Part shown: piece after piece, positions 11,303 through 20,792 of the stretch
Position numbering within the stretch: position 1 is the stretch's first letter
How the letters are laid out: every line of letters starts with the position of its first letter
Assembly (NCBI GenBank): GCA_022457065.1
Contig: JAJGBQ010000001.1
Coordinates: forward strand, 3,286,001 to 3,350,000
DNA: 64,000 bases
Direction of reading: 5' to 3'
DNA from: Curvularia sp. ZM96
Taxonomy: Eukaryota; Ascomycota; Dothideomycetes; Pleosporales; Pleosporaceae
Notes under the pieces: model-generated
The model's database searches: none
Seen by the model: the letters and a program-made list of their open reading frames with translations, nothing else
Told to the model about the DNA's origin: nothing
Translations under genes and position numbers: made by a program

Positions 11303-12610
11303 TTACACATTCTGCTCGTTGATGAACAGACCCGCCATACCCATACCAGTACCAATGCACATACTGGTAAGCAGCACCTTCTTCTTCTGTCTCCTGCACT
11401 CGCTAAGACCAGTGACAATTTGTCGCGCACCTGTGCATCCGAGCGGGTGACCAAGGGCAATGGCGCCGCCCCTTACATTGAGCTTCGAATGGTCGATCTT
11501 AAGAGTCTCCATGCAGTATACGGCCATGGAGGCGAAGGCCTCGTTGATCTCGATGAGGTCGACGTCGTCGAGGGTGATGTTGAACTTGTTGAGGAGCTTG
11601 GGAATGGCGATGGAGGGACCGATACCCATGATTCTTGGTGGGAGACCGGCAACGGTGGCACCAACGTACTTGGCCATGATGGGCTGGCCGAGCTTCTCGG
11701 CGGTGGAGCGCTTCATGAGGAGAACAGCAGCACAGCCGTCGGTAAGCTGGGAAGAGTTACCAGCGTGTGATCGGTCGCCGTGGGGAAGGAAAGCGGGCTT
11801 GATCTTTTGGAGGCTCTCAAAGGTGGTGCCAGGTCGGATACCCTCGTCCTTGGTCAATGTGACGGTCTTCTCTTCGCCTGTCTTGGGGTCCTTGACGACG
11901 GTGGTGATGGGCACAATCTCGTCGTCGAACCAGCCGGCCTTCTGGGCAGCCTCAGCTCTCCGGTATGACTCAGCGGCGAACCTGTCCTGGCGCTCGCGCG
12001 AGATGTTGAAGTCCTTGCCAACGTTCTCTGATGTCTGACCCATGGGCTGCATGCAGTCGTTGGCCTCTGGGTGCTCGAGAATCTCAGGAATGAAGGGCCT
12101 CTCTAGCCTGTCTCCACCGACAGTCATGCTCTCGGCGCCGAGCGCCAAACCGATCTCGATGCTGCCGACAGCGATCTGGTTGGCAATGTCCTGCACTGCC
12201 TTAAGACCAGATGAGCAGAAGCGGTTCAGCGACGATCCAGAGGTGGTGTTGGGGAAACCAGCGGCGAGCATGGCAGCGCGGACATAGTAGGCAGCCTTTG
12301 CGTCTGAGACGTTGCCCAAGCAGATGTCTTCGACAAGGGCAGGGTCGAGGTTTGCCCTGGCGACAACTTGCTTGAGAGTCTTGACGAGAATACCATCGAG
12401 GGTTGTGTCCTTGAAGCCACCCTTGTGGGCCTTGGTGAGGGGTGTACGGATAGCGAGGGTAATGACGATGTCGTCGGGGTTCTTGGTAGTCCTGTCACGG
12501 CTGTCAGCGATTGATGTGTTACTGTGGCGCGTCGTGTTTTCTTACAAGGCCGCTACACCGCCAGTGGAGGGCGTCATGTGCGAGACAATGGACTTGAGGC
12601 GTTCAGTCAT
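11303..12610 (-). CDS. POT1: Peroxisomal 3-ketoacyl-CoA thiolase, 417 aa
   Basis: Exon 1 is 12610-12546 and exon 2 is 12491-11303, with a 54-bp intron. The enzyme performs the last step of fatty acid beta-oxidation, cleaving 3-ketoacyl-CoA with CoA to acetyl-CoA and a shortened acyl-CoA. The nucleophilic Cys is in NRFCSSGLKAV (about residue 114), followed by NEAFAS, GHPLGCTGAR and the C-terminal CIGTGMGMAG motif with the second active Cys. The N-terminus MTERLKSIVSHM fits a type-2 peroxisome signal, R-L-x5-H, with Met in the last position where Leu or Ala is usual. This points to peroxisomes rather than mitochondria. It is the only evident core metabolic gene among secreted hydrolases in this part of the window. 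A CCTCGG motif lies upstream. Confidence 0.93.
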
Positions 12611-13438
12611 TTTGAGAGTATGTGCGAGAGGAAGCGAAGAGGATGAGCGAAGGAATTGAGCAGTACGACGAGGACAAAGGGCAGAGGCGATAAATACAGA
12701 TTGCGGAGGCGGAGACGCATGTCTTAACTCGACGTGTGGGGCGGCCGCGAGAGCTTGCTGGGCCGAGGTTCTCGGAGCCAGGTCGCCAAGTCACGTTTCT
12801 TCGGCAATGAGTGCCATGGCAACTCGGGCATGCTCTTTACCGACTCCATAGCAGACGCATAGTAATCAGCCCAAGCCCTCGGGCACGTCAATCTTATGTG
12901 ATTTTTTACTTCCTGTGGCGAAAAGAACAAAACAGGCGCTCTGCCGGCTCTTCCCGCCTCCCCACATTTCGCCACGGCTGCACTGCGTGGAGCAACGGCG
13001 GCCCACTACCCCAACCTCACATCAACATCCCCAATGATGGACCCCTGTATCGTCGCTCGGTCATCAAACTGTTGGACCTTGTAGTGAACCATCCTCTTGT
13101 AGGAAACATCTGATTGAGATATTCAAGATACGACCTCGGTGTTGGTATCCCGGCGCACCGCGTTCATCGTAGAAGATTGGCTCAAGATGAACGAATACTG
13201 CAGTTTCGACTCACTTTCGTCTAGCAATAAATTGCTGGAGTAACAAAGAGCGACAGCTGCAAGACTTAGCATTTTTATGTGTTTTCGTACTGTCACGGTC
13301 CGTGAATGATTCAGTTCCAACCACTACATAGCAAACGCTCTCACTTTCACTTGCCAGCACGCTGCGGCGACACGCGCTACTACCGTCTCTCTCACCTCTT
13401 TATTCATGCATAAATATTGTAATATCCTGTGTCTCACC
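12611..13438. other. Thiolase promoter region and gene-free DNA
   Basis: Upstream of the thiolase on the minus strand. No coding region is evident. A possible fatty-acid response motif is listed separately. Confidence 0.5.
12763..12768 (-). promoter_or_regulatory. Possible FarA/FarB-type CCTCGG element
   Basis: CCTCGG on the thiolase strand, about 155 bp upstream of its ATG. In Aspergillus this hexamer is bound by the fatty-acid regulators FarA and FarB and is enriched before beta-oxidation genes. A hexamer can occur by chance, so the assignment rests on the neighbouring thiolase. Confidence 0.4.
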
Positions 13439-13665
13439 ATCAATCAATCATCTCTCTTCAGGTGGTCGGGTGGGCTCCTAGCACGACACTGGGTGGTAGT
13501 CAAGCACTAACACACAGGCGTCAAGTACTAACATACAGGGCGTATCAACACCCAACAAGACTACCACCTGGTGTCTCATGTGTATGGGTTGCTAAGCTAG
13601 GAGGGTGCCCTGTTCGAATCGGGGTGCTGGAGCAACAAACCGCCGAAAAGGATGATTGATTGATT
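13439..13665 (+). repeat. 227-bp SINE/MITE-like element with tRNA-like boxes
   Basis: Ends are inverted 14-bp copies: ATCAATCAATCATC at 13439-13452 and GATGATTGATTGAT at 13651-13664. Inside are two tandem 21-bp units (13499-13519, 13520-13540) that differ mainly by C/T changes in CpA context. A 10-bp inverted repeat GGTGGTAGTC / GACTACCACC (13492-13501, 13559-13568) could form a hairpin. An A-box-like TTGCTAAGCTAGG (13589-13601) is followed closely by a B-box-like TGTTCGAATCG (13611-13621). The CCCTG and CGGGG around the latter form a good T-arm. No anticodon arm fits between the boxes, so it is not a working tRNA. A tRNA-derived SINE or a MITE are both possible. Confidence 0.45.
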
Positions 13666-14384
13666 TTTTGCACTTTTTGTTTGCGTTGAGAGCCACATTA
13701 CTATGAAGTCTAGTTCAGCCTCACAACGCGTACCCCGGTCTGACCAAAGTCCCGCGAAATTCTTTGTTCCAATCAATGTGCTGGATACGAGCTCCCTTGC
13801 GCGGCCGCATGCATAAGGCTGCATGCATTCTCGAGACGTTCGCTTCGTTTATTGGATACCGCACAGTCGCATGCATGTAACACTGTTATACCGGATCGGA
13901 GACGGGTGGAGGAAGGTCGTGCTCAGCCTGCCTTTCTGTTCCCGTTTGTACTTGTGTGCTTGTGGTGACGCATCATATCCACACAATGTTTGAGCCCTCT
14001 CCCTTTGCAGTCTTCGTGACTGTGATCTTGATTGCCCTCACATCAGCTCCAGTATAAAGCTACTTAGAATTAGAGCTGACGCGAGAGTACACCATACTCT
14101 CGGAATATGTTGTAGAAGCAGTCATAGTGTCAGACTAGCATACTGGCTACTGCGTCGACCGACGGCCAGTTACAATTTCTCACGCTGTCAAAGCGACAAT
14201 GTAAGATCCCGCAACCTTTGCAGCACTAACATAAGAGCTGCTCTAATACTCAATAATGGTAATTAAACATCGATAAATTGAAGTTGATATGGTACACAAA
14301 TGCCAGCTCATCGCAGCCCTCCACAGAAAACATTTCGAGCAAATATACACATCCTCACCAAATAATCCCATCCACTTCCTCCAC
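13666..14384. other. Intergenic stretch without recognised content
   Basis: Nothing with coding character. It includes the 3' flank of the Met-rich secreted protein gene. Confidence 0.45.
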
Positions 14385-14747
14385 CTACACCAAAGCCACC
14401 AACAACAGTCCCACGACCACCATTCCCTTGGTCTTCTCCAGCCGTCCTGCGCTGCCGGTCGAATTGCTCATCTCACCCATCGCTCCGCCTGTCGGCATCA
14501 CCATGCCACCAGACATTGTCATTCCGTTCTTCATGCTCATCATTTCCGATTGCATGGCGCTGTTCATTGCCGAAGCTTTGGACGCAAGTGCTCCCGAAGT
14601 TGTAGTCGGGCCATCATTCCACGCCATTGTCACAGGCCCTGCGGAGGGAGTCGGCATGGGCATCATGGAGGTTATTGATCCTGATGAGGTTGCCAGGGCA
14701 GCGGGGGCGAAGCCCAAGACGATGCTGGAGACGATGGAGAAGCGCAT
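14385..14747 (-). CDS. Small Met-rich secreted, probably GPI-anchored protein, 120 aa
   Basis: A single exon with ATG at 14747. The N-terminus MRFSIVSSIVLGFAPAALA is a signal peptide. The middle is low-complexity and unusually rich in methionine (AMQSEMMSMKNGMTMSGG), with Ser, Thr and Gly. The C-terminus is a short hydrophobic tail (GMVVVGLLLVALV) preceded by a small-residue stretch (NSTGSAGR), as expected for a GPI anchor signal. No Cys is present. Clustered Met residues can bind Cu(I) in other proteins such as Ctr transporters; whether that applies here is conjecture. I do not recognise a named family. Confidence 0.6.
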   Translation of the reverse strand: MRFSIVSSIVLGFAPAALATSSGSITSMMPMPTPSAGPVTMAWNDGPTTTSGALASKASAMNSAMQSEMMSMKNGMTMSGGMVMPTGGAMGEMSNSTGSAGRLEKTKGMVVVGLLLVALV

Positions 14748-15309
14748 TATGTATGTGTGAAGTTGACTGTTTATCGTTTGTGATGGTGCGATGCAGCTAA
14801 GTGTTGTTTCGAGGCCGGAACCAAAGAGTGTATAAGTATGTATTACTGAAGCCCAGCTCCTTGGTAGTACCGATCGATATACAAAGCGCGTAAGAAAGAA
14901 GATGAGGTCGAAATGGAGGAAGAGAACGTATTATAATCTTCTCAACGCGAGAGCAGTTCAACACCTTCTTTATATACCCATCGTCACGCATTCCAGTCTA
15001 TAACACGAGCAACGCAACTTGTTTTGGCTCAAAACACGTCGCACCCGTCACTGTGTCGCATGGCTGGCACTCGCATCGCCCGCCCCGGAACCTTCATGTT
15101 CCGTTTTGCTTCCATCACCGGCCCAGTGATCGCCCACGGTCCCAGAGTTGAAAAACAACGTTTCAACGCCACGGGCGCGGCAACACCCCCTGGTTCGTGG
15201 TGACAAGTCTGGTAACAGAGGTGGAGGGATTCATGTAGGATGTTTGTTTCGGCTAGCGGGAGGACGGTTCGAGGGCGCTAGGCTGGCGGAACGCTTTGGG
15301 GTTTGTGCA
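14748..15309. other. Intergenic flank upstream of the Met-rich gene and left of transposon 1
   Basis: Contains the promoter side of the 14385-14747 gene. A GC-rich part near 15060-15300 abuts the transposon insertion site. No gene is seen. Confidence 0.45.
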
Positions 15310-15311
15310 TA

Positions 15312-15355
15312 ACTAGCCCCACCACAAAGTGCGCGCTACCACAAAGTGCGCGCGC
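15312..15355 (+). repeat. Left terminal inverted repeat of transposon 1
   Basis: 44 bp identical to the inverted right end (about 17380-17423). It contains two tandem copies of a 17-bp unit. Confidence 0.9.
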
Positions 15356-17379
15356 GGCCTCACCAAGACTACCTCAAAAATGAGGCTATAGAGCCACACC
15401 AAAAGGTTATTATCGCGATATATTTTAGAGGTAAGGTTAATAGGCCTTAATATATATATATAGCTATAGAAATCGAGATAGAGTTCTAATCGCACGGCCG
15501 CGACGCGAGGTTGGAGGTGGTGATCCTACTGCACCTCCCTAAGGCTCCTCATCACCTTAAGGCCTCGCGATAGGCTTCTTTTTTCGAGTAGCCTTTGTAG
15601 GAGCCTTAAGGCTGCTCCTCTTACCCCTTTAGGTAGTTTTAATCGCTTTTTAAAGTCGTTTTGCAGTCCTGCGAGCCGCGATCCTCGAGGCCTTTTCAAT
15701 AGCCTTCTCCTCCCTCTCCTTCTGCCTCATTAGGCTTACTGCAAGCCTCGCCTAACGCCTCTGCTCCTTCTCTATCGCCCTCGCCTGCTTTGTCTCCTCG
15801 CGTTGCCTTATCGTATCAGCTTTTTGGAGCTGTAGCTGCTCCTGCTCCTCCTCCTAGAGTCGCAGGCGATCGCGAGCCTCCTTCACCTTCCTTAGAGACC
15901 AGAATACAGCTCCACCATGATAATCCTCGGCCTCCTGCAGAGATAGAGGCTTACCCCGTTTCCTACGCGTCCTCTTATTGATCAGGGCCTCCCTTAGTCT
16001 CCTTATCTCCTCCTTAAGGAGGCTATTTTAAACAGAACTTGAGTAAAGGACCTAGCTAAGCCTTTTAACCTACCTATCGCCCTAATCAGCGACTACCCGA
16101 CGCAGCAGACGCTCTATCTTCCTCTAATCAGAGGCACTAAGAGCTGAGGAGTCACTGTTAGTCGCAGGATCAGGTATAGTAAAGCGCTAAAGAATAACTT
16201 CTGGGTTAAGAGGCGAGATCCCTGTAGCCTTAAAGGCGTTCAGGATCGTCGTTTCCTTAAAGGAGGCCTGCCAGGCTCGATAGAAGAGAGGGAAGAAGTC
16301 CCTCTTACTTATTGAGGTGAGGCCTTGACTCCTATCTATGAAGGCAGAAACCTCGTTCGAGTACGCTGTTGAGAGAGGCTTGAACATGCTAACGTCGAGA
16401 GGCTGCAGCGTGTGGGTTAAGTGAGGAGGATAGACTGCAAGGAGGATCTTATTCTAATTACAATAATCAATAAAATCCATTGTAAGGTGAGATCCATGGC
16501 TGTCAAGAATAAGTAATCAGTAGAAGGAGCGTGCCTTCGCCCTTATACTGCGATTAAACACCTGCTGCAGCTACGCGAGGCCTATCTCATTGTTCGTCCA
16601 GCTAGAAGATAATGAGGACACTTAAATCTGATGTGTATCTAGATCAAGAGCCTACAGCTAGGTGTCCTGTATAGACCCTAAGGCTGACTGGTAGATTAAG
16701 ACAGGCTCGAGGTAAGATCTATTAGCGCAGATACAGGCCAGCAGCGTTATCCACTCACGTGATCTATCCTAGATAGTACTCCTCCCTCCTATACCTTTAT
16801 ATAAGGCCTTACTAAATATCCTCCTCGATCGACTAACGATACCTAGCATGAAGCCTTTCTCATCCATATTATAGATATAACGCGCCTCAACACCATACTA
16901 ATCGATTTTATCGCGTAGGAGGCTAAAGTATAGGCTATACTTGCTCCTCGAATCGGCTTTATGGCGACAGTTATCAAGGCCTGTTGCCCACCTCGAGGTA
17001 AGTTAATCAGGATAGCGCTAAACAAAGCGACTAACCCAGTGTACTCCAACCTCTACCTTGGCGATCTGTGAGGCAAAGTTGCGTATCATTAACTAAGTAG
17101 GTGGCAGGCCTCTATCTATCAGTCAATTAATATAGGCGATTAGGGCCTACTCCTACTATAGATAGAGGAGCTGTCGTTTTTAGCCACCTACTACGCGCGA
17201 GGCGCACAGGCCTTGGTGTCTTCGGGTGAGCGTAGATCGAACAACACCATATTTTTTTACAATATCTATATACGAAAAAGACTAATCAGGTCCTAGGGCC
17301 TCAATAGCTGCAAGCGCAGCCTCAATATTAGCCATAGTGGTGGAGATACGACACGTTAAGGTTGAGGTGGTTGTAACGC

Positions 17380-17423
17380 GCGCGCGCACTTTGTGGTAGC
17401 GCGCACTTTGTGGTGGGGCTAGT
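17380..17423 (-). repeat. Right terminal inverted repeat of transposon 1
   Basis: Inverted copy of the left end, ending GGGGCTAGT just before the target TA. Confidence 0.9.
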
Positions 17424-17486
17424 TAGCCGAAACGCCGCGGGTTGAACTTGTTCCGGCGTTTGTCGCAACGTCGTCTTTTCTATATG

Positions 17487-17990
17487 CCACAGCCGCAGGT
17501 ACGCCTCGTCGGCATTTGTACGCGTGAGCGTCTCTTCTTTACCCGGTCCATCCTCATTGCCATACCAAGTCCTGATCCAAATTGCACGCTTGATATTCTA
17601 CTCATTCACATCTATTGTCTTGCGCTTCTCAAACGACGACAGCGTAGGTGGAGTATGATCTGGAAAAGGCATATCGACTATCTCCGTGCATCGCACTTGA
17701 TAGGGCTGAATAACAACCGCGAATCAGCGGTTTTAAACCCTGAAGGGCACCTGTAAGGGCTGGACGAGATCGTACACGACGACCATTTCTACCAAGCCCA
17801 ATCCAGACTTTTACCAAATTTCTTTCTTGCTCGTCTTGTTCAATAGATGAGGCTGCGTCCCACTTTTCCTTATTTGAATTCACGTAAGCCAGCTGAGGTC
17901 GAAAGAGAGTGGAAGTCGCACGCATACCACGAGGAAATGATCAAAGGGCATGTAACCGAGTGTGTCACCTAATCTGGGCGAAGAGGTCAT
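17487..17990 (-). pseudogene. Broken paralogue of the uncharacterised 848-1856 gene
   Basis: The exon plan of the 848-1856 gene is preserved. Exon 1 (17990-17928, 21 codons) reads MTSSPRLGDTLGYMPFDHFLV. Exon 2 (17868-17776, 31 codons) starts EKWDAASSIEQDEQERNLVK. Exon 3 from 17705 starts PYQVRC and continues through FEKRKTIDVNE. A TAG stop at 17598-17600 stands where the intact copy has a Trp codon (DPDEWSG). Past the stop the match continues (AIWIRTWYGNED, KEETLTR, EAYLRLW) and then ends near 17487. About 150 codons of the 3' part are missing. Transposon 1 begins 64 bp further on. The stop fits a G-to-A change of TGG, as produced by RIP, and the gene is dead in its present form. Confidence 0.85.
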
Positions 17991-18594
17991 GGTAGATGAT
18001 TCTGCGAATGTGTGTGAGAGCGAGAGAGTCCGAACAGAGAGTATAACACAGCTAGGACGGTCGAGTGATTGCAAATAGATGGTAGATAATGAGGTGGGAC
18101 AAGACTAGCTAGTGCTTAAAATATATGCAGGTAGGGATACGTGCAAATAATCTGGTGTGGATCTAAGCACCCTGGGGGTAGACACGCACGGTGTTAGGTA
18201 CGGGTCGGCCGCGAGCCGGCGGCGAACACGTTTCTCACAAAAGCGGAAGTGCTCTCCCAAGTCAAACACCCAACCAAGCACCAGCTAGGGCACATACTGG
18301 GAGTACTATCTAGCCAGGCGCATTCACCCTCTCTAATCATAATCAGGCTAAACCATGCATGCCCCTCCTTTTCTGCACTTCATTGGTGCGATCGAACGCG
18401 ATGCATTTCAGGTTAGTATTCATGATGTTGTTTCAAAAGAGCTTTTTGAAAAGGTAAATTACTCATATTGTGAAAAAGCTAAAGAGGTAGCTAATCGCAT
18501 AGCTACGAAGAGGTTTAGCTATGTAATATGTTTTTTTAAGCATCTTCCTGTGTACGCCTAATATTACTCTACTACACTATAGCTGAGTCATCTG
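17991..18594. other. Intergenic stretch
   Basis: Upstream flank of the pseudogene and 3' flank of the aspartic protease. The open frame at 18355-18561 has no recognisable features and I do not call it. Confidence 0.45.
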
Positions 18595-19785
18595 CTATGA
18601 CTGCAGAGCAAGCCCGATTCTTGGTGTATCTTCCTCCTGACTATGAACAACATAATAGTTCTGCATGAACAGACTACCCAGAATAGCATAGCGCATATTC
18701 AAGTTAGTTGTCAACGCTCCGGCACAAATGTTCCTGACGGGGTCGTTTACAGCGTAATTAATGACGTGACCAGGTAGTGAGAAGACCTGGCCCTCGATCT
18801 TGAAGTTGAGATCTGGGAGTGTGTTGTTGCAAGGGAACGAGTGAGTACCACCAAGTGTCTTTTCATATCCTGGGACCTCGTTGTAGTAGTCTGTGACAAC
18901 GGATTCAGGGAGATACACGAGTGCGGTGCCTGAATCCAGAATGACCTCGCCAACCGTCGCGTTGCTGAAAGAGTTGTTGCCCACCGCATATTCCTGGAGG
19001 GCTATCGTCCAATGCTTTTTGTTTCCAACCACGGGAGTGTAGGTGATCTGTCCAGTGTATTTGGAATCGTCAAGATAGCCAAAGTCCCATGTTCCATTTC
19101 CTTCTGCTTTCAGGTTGGCGGCAAACACCTTTCTCCGTAGAGTTGGCGCGACTGTCTCGAAAAAGGTTGTTTGCTTGACCGGTTTCACCTGATTGATGAT
19201 GCCAAATGCCAGGCCCATGATCCCATCTGAGGGGAAGTAGAATGGAATGTTCAGGGCTGACTGAACCGCTTGCTTTTCAGCTACAACTGGGCCAGCTTTG
19301 ACAACATCAGTGTACACAATACCATCAACCGAAGAGCCACCTGCGTATTTGATGGCCCAGGTATAATTAGGAAGCAAGTTTGCAGAGGATGATGGGATGT
19401 AATATGTTTTTTCTGGATCCTGGGTTGAGGACGATTCGTTTGAGTGTACCCATAGGTCAGCCGAGCCAGTATCGTATATCATCTGAAACGTCTGATTTCC
19501 AATCACCGTAGGGACGACGGAGGTCAGAGTGTCCTTGTTAAGCTGAACAATAGCTGAACCTTGTTGCTGAGCAAGTTCAGTCTGTCTCCTGCTGACATGT
19601 TCCGTAGAAGGGTATTTCGACCAAAGTCTCTGGAGCTCGACTGTAGGATCGAATTGCTGCGGTCCAAGTAAGGGTACGGTGTCGACGCTGAATGAAGTCC
19701 CTTGACGTGTTGATACCGTCGCATAGGCAGACAACACAAGAGTCGCCAGCGCAAGCTGTACCCGTGGAGGACTAGAGCTCAACAT
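18595..19785 (-). CDS. Secreted pepsin-like aspartic protease (A1), 396 aa, intronless
   Basis: A single exon with ATG at 19785. The N-terminus (MLSSSPPRVQLALATLVLSAYA) is a signal peptide, followed by a propeptide. Both catalytic motifs are intact: MIYDTGSADLWVHS and VILDSGTALVYLP. Other family marks are the flap region ITYAGGSSVDGIVYTDVV-like (here YAGGSSVDGIVYTDVV), GIMGLAFG, and the C-terminal ILGSLFMQNYYVVHSQEE. It should cleave proteins at acid pH outside the cell, as penicillopepsin-type enzymes do. It lacks introns, unlike the other two aspartic protease genes here. It is transcribed divergently from the third aspartic protease at 20793. Confidence 0.92.
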   Translation of the reverse strand: MLSSSPPRVQLALATLVLSAYATVSTRQGTSFSVDTVPLLGPQQFDPTVELQRLWSKYPSTEHVSRRQTELAQQQGSAIVQLNKDTLTSVVPTVIGNQTFQMIYDTGSADLWVHSNESSSTQDPEKTYYIPSSSANLLPNYTWAIKYAGGSSVDGIVYTDVVKAGPVVAEKQAVQSALNIPFYFPSDGIMGLAFGIINQVKPVKQTTFFETVAPTLRRKVFAANLKAEGNGTWDFGYLDDSKYTGQITYTPVVGNKKHWTIALQEYAVGNNSFSNATVGEVILDSGTALVYLPESVVTDYYNEVPGYEKTLGGTHSFPCNNTLPDLNFKIEGQVFSLPGHVINYAVNDPVRNICAGALTTNLNMRYAILGSLFMQNYYVVHSQEEDTPRIGLALQS

Positions 19786-19877
19786 TGGATCTCGGTAAGA
19801 AATACAAAAGAATGTGAGGTGTGAGGTATTCTTTTGACGGATGTGGTGCCAGTAAGCAACAATGGAATTGGCTTCAA

Positions 19878-19883
19878 TTTATA
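19878..19883 (-). promoter_or_regulatory. TATA box of the 18595-19785 protease
   Basis: TATAAA on the minus strand, about 95 bp upstream of the ATG. Confidence 0.5.
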
Positions 19884-20721
19884 CATGTGCTTGGCTACCC
19901 TGGTGTAAGCACATCTGCTAGATGCTGTCATATCTACTCCGTAGCTTACCCAGCCCATGATCAAGAATGTCCGTACTTGGGCCGTGTTGAGCTTAGTATT
20001 TTCCTCAACGCTGCCCAGATTTAGCAAAGACGCGATTCATTCAATCTCGCAGTACTCCATAATCGCATTGCTATTTCCACCTGAGTCCGCTTGGTATGGT
20101 CAATCAAGCTTGCAACGTCGTATCGAGAAGGGCAGACAACAGCGCATCAGGGGGATTGACCGAGCTAGCAACTTTGATACGATGTTTACTAGGATAAGTT
20201 ATAAACAGTGATTTGCTTTGACCATGTTACTATGCTGTGTAGGGATGTTATCTGGCGATCAACCCCACCTTCCATCCCAAAGCCTACTAGGTAGAAACAC
20301 CACGCGAATAGCCGTTATTCAATAAAAGCAGCGGATGATTACCCCTGCAAAGGACAATGCAAGCTAGCGTTTCGTGATTTGACTGTGCTTGGGTTAGGAA
20401 GGAGCTTAAATTCCAATAAGGCAGGCAGAGCGATAATCACGCTCGACTCATATCACCTGAGATACTACCTATGTATACCTTCAATGTTTTCCACAGCGTA
20501 AGGTAGTATTGATCTACAAATAGTGGCTAGTCAAGGCTTGCAAAGGTACAGTATGTAGATATGAATAGCCCAGGTACCGTAACTCAAAGCATTCAGATTC
20601 GTATAACACGGTCTAATGACGTAGGTCAGCCATGGCATCCTTGGCTCTAGAAATATCTACTTCGTATCCGCAACCCTCCATCGTGAGAATCTTGGCATGA
20701 TCAGCCAGGAGATCGATCCCC

Positions 20722-20727
20722 TATAAA
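20722..20727 (+). promoter_or_regulatory. TATA box of the 20793-22127 protease
   Basis: TATAAA inside CCCCTATAAAGGGG, a 14-bp palindrome, about 70 bp upstream of the ATG. Confidence 0.6.
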
Positions 20728-20792
20728 GGGGTGTCAGTGATCTGGCTCTTGTTTGTCTTGATAGTATCTGCGAAGTTTCATCCTCAATCAAC

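Larger units (their letters stand above)
15312..17423 (-). mobile_element. pogo/Fot-like DNA transposon (Tc1/mariner class), decayed transposase, 2.1 kb
   Basis: Ends are perfect inverted repeats of about 44 bp beginning ACTAGCCCCACC. They are flanked by the duplicated target TA (15310-15311 and 17424-17425). Each end holds two tandem 17-bp units starting ACCACAAAGTGCGCGC, probably transposase binding sites. The minus strand carries remains of a DDE transposase: YNMDEKGFMLG, then ILDSHGSHLT with a catalytic Asp, then LQPLDVS and ISKRDFFPLFYRAW (16187-16387). The tail is a Lys/Arg/Glu-rich coiled stretch near 15500-15980. Several in-frame stops interrupt it, for example TAG where a CAG Gln codon is expected, so the element cannot move on its own. 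Confidence 0.9.
19786..20792. other. Shared upstream region of two divergent aspartic proteases
   Basis: About 1 kb with a TATA box near each end (19878-19883 on minus, 20722-20727 on plus). No gene inside. Confidence 0.55.

Noticed and set aside
11460..12038. Open frame on the plus strand across the thiolase
   Set aside because: Antisense to a conserved enzyme; its length follows from codon bias of the true gene.
18355..18561. Short open frame upstream of the pseudogene
   Set aside because: No domain, poor start context and AT-rich low-complexity composition.
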